The notes below the pieces were generated by a model. It ran no database searches, was not told where the DNA came from, and saw only the letters and a list, made by a program, of their open reading frames with translations. From Sideroxydans lithotrophicus (lineage in GTDB: Bacteria; Pseudomonadota; Gammaproteobacteria; Burkholderiales; Sulfuriferulaceae), in contig DZDB01000051.1 in assembly GCA_022736605.1 (NCBI GenBank), forward strand, positions 1 through 8,403: a stretch of 8,403 bases of DNA. The letters are read 5' to 3'. Positions 6,524 to 8,403 of this stretch are shown piece by piece (positions within the stretch are counted from its first letter, which is position 1; every line of letters begins with the position of its first letter). Position numbers and translations under genes: made by a program.

Positions 6524-6613
6524 CACGGCTTGATGCCGCTCGCCGGTTACGCCCGGTGCAGGCCGTGGTCAAATCAGCTAACATCATCCCACTTCAATTT
6601 ATACCCATTCACC

Positions 6614-7030
6614 ATGTTTAAAACCGCTGAACACGCTGAAGTCGCTTTTTACCGCGCTTTCGAGAGCGCCGATCTGGACGCCATGATGGCAGTCTGGGCC
6701 GACAGCGCTGATATCGTTTGTATCCATCCGACCGGACCGATTCTGGTTGGTGTTGACGCCATTCGCGAGAGCTGGCGGGCGATTTTTGCGGGTGGGGGCG
6801 GGATCAATCTGGCGGTTGCCGTGGTGCAGTCGCAGGAAGACGACACCATGGCGGTGCATCTGGTCGAGGAGCATCTGACCGTCACCGAAGATAAAACCCA
6901 GCAGGCGCATGTCGTCGCCACCAATATGTTTCGTATGGAGGGTGGCAGCTGGCGGCTGGTGCTGCACCACGGTTCGCCAGCGGCGCGACCGCAGGCGAAC
7001 GCGGCTGGCGTTGCGCCGACCCTGCATTGA
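6614..7030 (+). CDS. NTF2-like / SnoaL-fold small protein
   Basis: A 138-residue protein of the NTF2-like cone-fold superfamily (SnoaL/DUF4440 type). Recognisable parts are an N-terminal helix EVAFYRAFESADLDAMMAVW (9-28), then CIHPTGPILVG (36-46), IRESWRAIF (50-58), and the C-terminal strand pair VVATNMFRMEGGSWRLVLHHGSP (100-122). The CIHP.GP.L.G and HH.SP motifs mark a conserved bacterial subfamily of unknown function. No signal peptide or membrane segment is seen. I chose the ATG at 6614 because the protein homology starts there; the longer open frame upstream overlaps the pcnB promoter and start region and looks non-coding. No Shine-Dalgarno precedes it, and a TTATAC at 6599-6604 is so close that an almost leaderless message is possible. 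The next gene follows after 18 bases on the same strand. Confidence 0.85.
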   Translation: MFKTAEHAEVAFYRAFESADLDAMMAVWADSADIVCIHPTGPILVGVDAIRESWRAIFAGGGGINLAVAVVQSQEDDTMAVHLVEEHLTVTEDKTQQAHVVATNMFRMEGGSWRLVLHHGSPAARPQANAAGVAPTLH

Positions 7031-7048
7031 ATTAAACAGCGTGATTGC

Positions 7049-7732
7049 ATGAATCTGGTCTTTGCTGCCGCGCCGGTTGTGACGATACCGGTTGTTTCGG
7101 GTGACGCCTTTCCGGTGCGCCGCATTTATTGCGTTGGACAGAACTATGCGGCGCATGCGCGCGAAATGGGCAGCGACAGCGCGCGCGAAGCGCCGTTTTT
7201 CTTCACCAAACCGGCGCAGGCCATTCTGCCGAATCACGCGGTGATGCCGTATCCGCCGGGCACTAACGACTTGCAGCATGAGGTTGAACTGGTCGTTGCA
7301 TTGGGTGTTGGCGGACGCAATATTCCGCTGGATCAGGCCAACGCACCTATTTTTGGTTACGCCGTCGGGCTGGATATGACCCGGCGCGATGTACAACAGG
7401 CAGCGAAGGCGCAGGGTCGGCCATGGGACATGAGCAAGGGGTTTGATTATTCGGCACCGTGCGCGGCGATCACGCCGGTGTCGCAAACCGGCGCGCTGGA
7501 TAACGGCAGGATAGCGTTGAAGGTGAACGGCGCAACCCGCCAGTGTGGTGATATAGAGGACATGATCTGGAAGGTGCCGGAAATCATCCACACGCTGTCG
7601 CAACAGGTCGAGCTGTTTCCGGGCGATCTGATTTTTACCGGCACGCCTGCCGGGGTCGGTCCGGTACTCAAGGGAGATGTGGTCGAGGCGACGATAGTCG
7701 GGCTGACTGTCTTGACGATTTCTATTGGTTGA
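7049..7732 (+). CDS. Fumarylacetoacetate hydrolase family protein (fumarylpyruvate/acylpyruvate hydrolase-like)
   Basis: A 227-residue metal-dependent hydrolase of the FAH superfamily. The metal ligands are E78 and E80 in LQHEVELVVALG and D109 in YAVGLDMTRRD. Other signatures are RRIYCVGQNYAAHAREMG (24-41), PFFFTKP (49-55), GRPWDMSKGFDYSAP (123-137) and GDLIFTGTPAGVGPV near the C-terminus. The RIYCVG.NYAAHAREMG and TRRD.Q..AK..GRPWD stretches are those of fumarylpyruvate hydrolases (NagK-type, gentisate pathway) and the related acylpyruvases and oxaloacetate decarboxylases (YcgM/FAHD1 group). No other aromatic-degradation gene is in the window, so a housekeeping acylpyruvase or oxaloacetate role is as likely as gentisate breakdown. 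The ATG has no clear ribosome binding site. It probably forms a two-gene operon with the NTF2-like gene. Confidence 0.9.
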   Translation: MNLVFAAAPVVTIPVVSGDAFPVRRIYCVGQNYAAHAREMGSDSAREAPFFFTKPAQAILPNHAVMPYPPGTNDLQHEVELVVALGVGGRNIPLDQANAPIFGYAVGLDMTRRDVQQAAKAQGRPWDMSKGFDYSAPCAAITPVSQTGALDNGRIALKVNGATRQCGDIEDMIWKVPEIIHTLSQQVELFPGDLIFTGTPAGVGPVLKGDVVEATIVGLTVLTISIG

Positions 7733-7770
7733 AGATGGATAGTCGCGATACATTGGTTCGCGCCATGATT

Positions 7771-8403
7771 TCAGTGTGGCGGAAACAACAGCTTTGAAAT
7801 CAGATCATTGTCTATTTTCTCGTCAAACAGGGTGCGGACCAGCAGTTCGCTGCCCAGCACTTGTGGCGCAAATAGCATGTCAGGGTGTACCCGGCGGATT
7901 TTTTCCAGATGACGCGCGTCGTTGACTGCGGCGATGGTACGAACATGCGGCGCCAGTTCCTTGATGGCGAGCACGGCAAAAGCGTTTTCCGCATCGTCAT
8001 CACGCAGCGTCAGGACAGCCTTTGCTTCTGGCACGCCAGCGCTGCGCAGCAGGTTGATGTCGCTGGCATCGCCGACAATTACGTCGGTCTCGGGCGGATA
8101 GGGCAGGGTGCGTGCAAACGGGGCAATGACGGTGACGGGCATGCCCCGGCTTTGCAGTTGCTGGAATATGCTGAATGCCAGTGATGAGGCGCCGATAATC
8201 ACGAAATGGTTTTTGCGGTTCATTTTAGCGATCCTTCCTTGCATGATGCGTTTGATGTTGCCACCGATCAGCGGCCCGATGACGACGCTCAGGGTGGTTG
8301 CGAACAGGGTAATGCCGAGCACAATCAGCGATACCGTGAACATTCTGGCTTCCAGCGTGCGCGGCACAATATCTCCGAATCCTACGGTAGACAGGGTTTC
8401 CAC
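7771..8403 (-). CDS. kch: Kch-type voltage-gated-like potassium channel with RCK domain, C-terminal part (5' truncated by window)
   Basis: The last 210 residues of a potassium channel. The frame is open to the window edge; the GTG there encodes an internal Val just before the selectivity filter TVGFGD (6-11). The last transmembrane helix spans about residues 20-46, ending in GPLIGG, followed by a linker and an RCK/TrkA-N Rossmann domain from HFVIIGASSLA (66-76) onward. Downstream, DVIVGDASD, LTLRDDDAENAFAVLAIKEL and VHPDMLFAPQVLGSELL match E. coli Kch closely. The glycine loop is the incomplete GxSxLA form, as in E. coli Kch. It lacks the long acidic tail of the E. coli protein and ends at LLFPPH. 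M61 has a strong internal Shine-Dalgarno and may start a separate 150-residue cytosolic RCK protein (7771-8223). It converges on the FAH-family gene with 38 bases between. Confidence 0.92.
   Translation of the reverse strand: METLSTVGFGDIVPRTLEARMFTVSLIVLGITLFATTLSVVIGPLIGGNIKRIMQGRIAKMNRKNHFVIIGASSLAFSIFQQLQSRGMPVTVIAPFARTLPYPPETDVIVGDASDINLLRSAGVPEAKAVLTLRDDDAENAFAVLAIKELAPHVRTIAAVNDARHLEKIRRVHPDMLFAPQVLGSELLVRTLFDEKIDNDLISKLLFPPH
8231..8240 (-). promoter_or_regulatory. Internal Shine-Dalgarno for a free RCK domain inside kch
   Basis: AAGGAAGGAT on the minus strand within the kch coding region; its last AGGA ends 8 bases before the ATG of M61 (8221-8223). It is the strongest ribosome binding site I see in the window, where most gene starts have weak or none. 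It is encoded by CAA GGA AGG, a codon choice that looks unusual in this GC-rich sequence. The position matches the internal start Met reported for E. coli Kch. Confidence 0.55.

Noticed and set aside
6305..6613. Upstream extension of the NTF2-like reading frame
   Set aside because: It overlaps the pcnB 5' end and promoter region, and the family similarity begins at the ATG at 6614.
6599..7753. A 384-codon open frame on the minus strand opposite the NTF2-like and FAH-family genes
   Set aside because: Its product is rich in Arg and His with no recognisable domain, and the plus strand carries two well-conserved families; it is a GC-driven shadow frame.
7744..7762. CGCGA-N9-TCGCG inverted repeat between the converging FAH-family gene and kch, considered as a terminator
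   Set aside because: Only a 5-base stem with a 9-base loop and no T-run on either strand; too weak to call.
1..8403. Search by eye for tRNA genes, CRISPR repeats, insertion sequences, attachment sites and riboswitches
   Set aside because: None found; nearly all bases are accounted for by conserved genes and no direct repeat arrays or terminal inverted repeats were seen.

Overview
The window reads as GC-rich chromosomal DNA of a betaproteobacterium (my inference is the Nitrosomonadales/Methylophilales side). The support is the gene order pcnB-folK-deoxynucleoside kinase-panB-panC-panD and the close match of the protein motifs to proteobacterial families. Coding density is very high: nine complete genes and two cut by the window edges. 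No RNA genes, insertion sequences, CRISPR arrays or phage genes were seen, and no gap without a gene exceeds about 170 bases.

Region 1 (1-1828, + strand) is the tail of an operon. It holds the C-terminal half of an NCS2-type nucleobase permease, a cysteine hydrolase closely resembling biuret hydrolase (BiuH), and a small protein resembling only the C-terminal domain of allophanate hydrolase (AtzF). The first two genes overlap (ATGA) and the third starts 2 bases after the second stops. Together they suggest uptake of a heterocycle or ureide and its breakdown for nitrogen by way of biuret and allophanate. The amidase half of allophanate hydrolase is not in the window.

Region 2 (1832-6444, - strand) is a compact six-gene operon read right to left: poly(A) polymerase (pcnB), folate pyrophosphokinase (folK), a deoxynucleoside kinase, and pantothenate synthesis genes panB, panC and panD. 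The first three overlap by 4 and 1 bases, panB and panC follow after 9 and 7 bases, and a 45-base AT-rich gap precedes panD. FolK feeds folate synthesis; PanB uses 5,10-methylene-tetrahydrofolate; PanC joins pantoate to the beta-alanine made by PanD. The operon meets region 1 tail to tail with 3 bases between stop codons.

Region 3 (6614-7732, + strand) is divergent from pcnB. It carries an NTF2/SnoaL-like small protein and a fumarylacetoacetate-hydrolase-family enzyme closest to fumarylpyruvate/acylpyruvate hydrolases.

Region 4 (7771-8403, - strand) is the C-terminal part of a Kch-type potassium channel, cut just before the selectivity filter. Its most striking detail is a strong Shine-Dalgarno sequence inside the coding region, 8 bases before a methionine that aligns with the reported internal start of E. 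coli Kch. This suggests that a free cytosolic RCK domain is made as well as the channel.

The points most worth a second look are the internal Kch start and the stand-alone AtzF C-domain beside a BiuH homologue. I saw no clearly new defence or mobile system.
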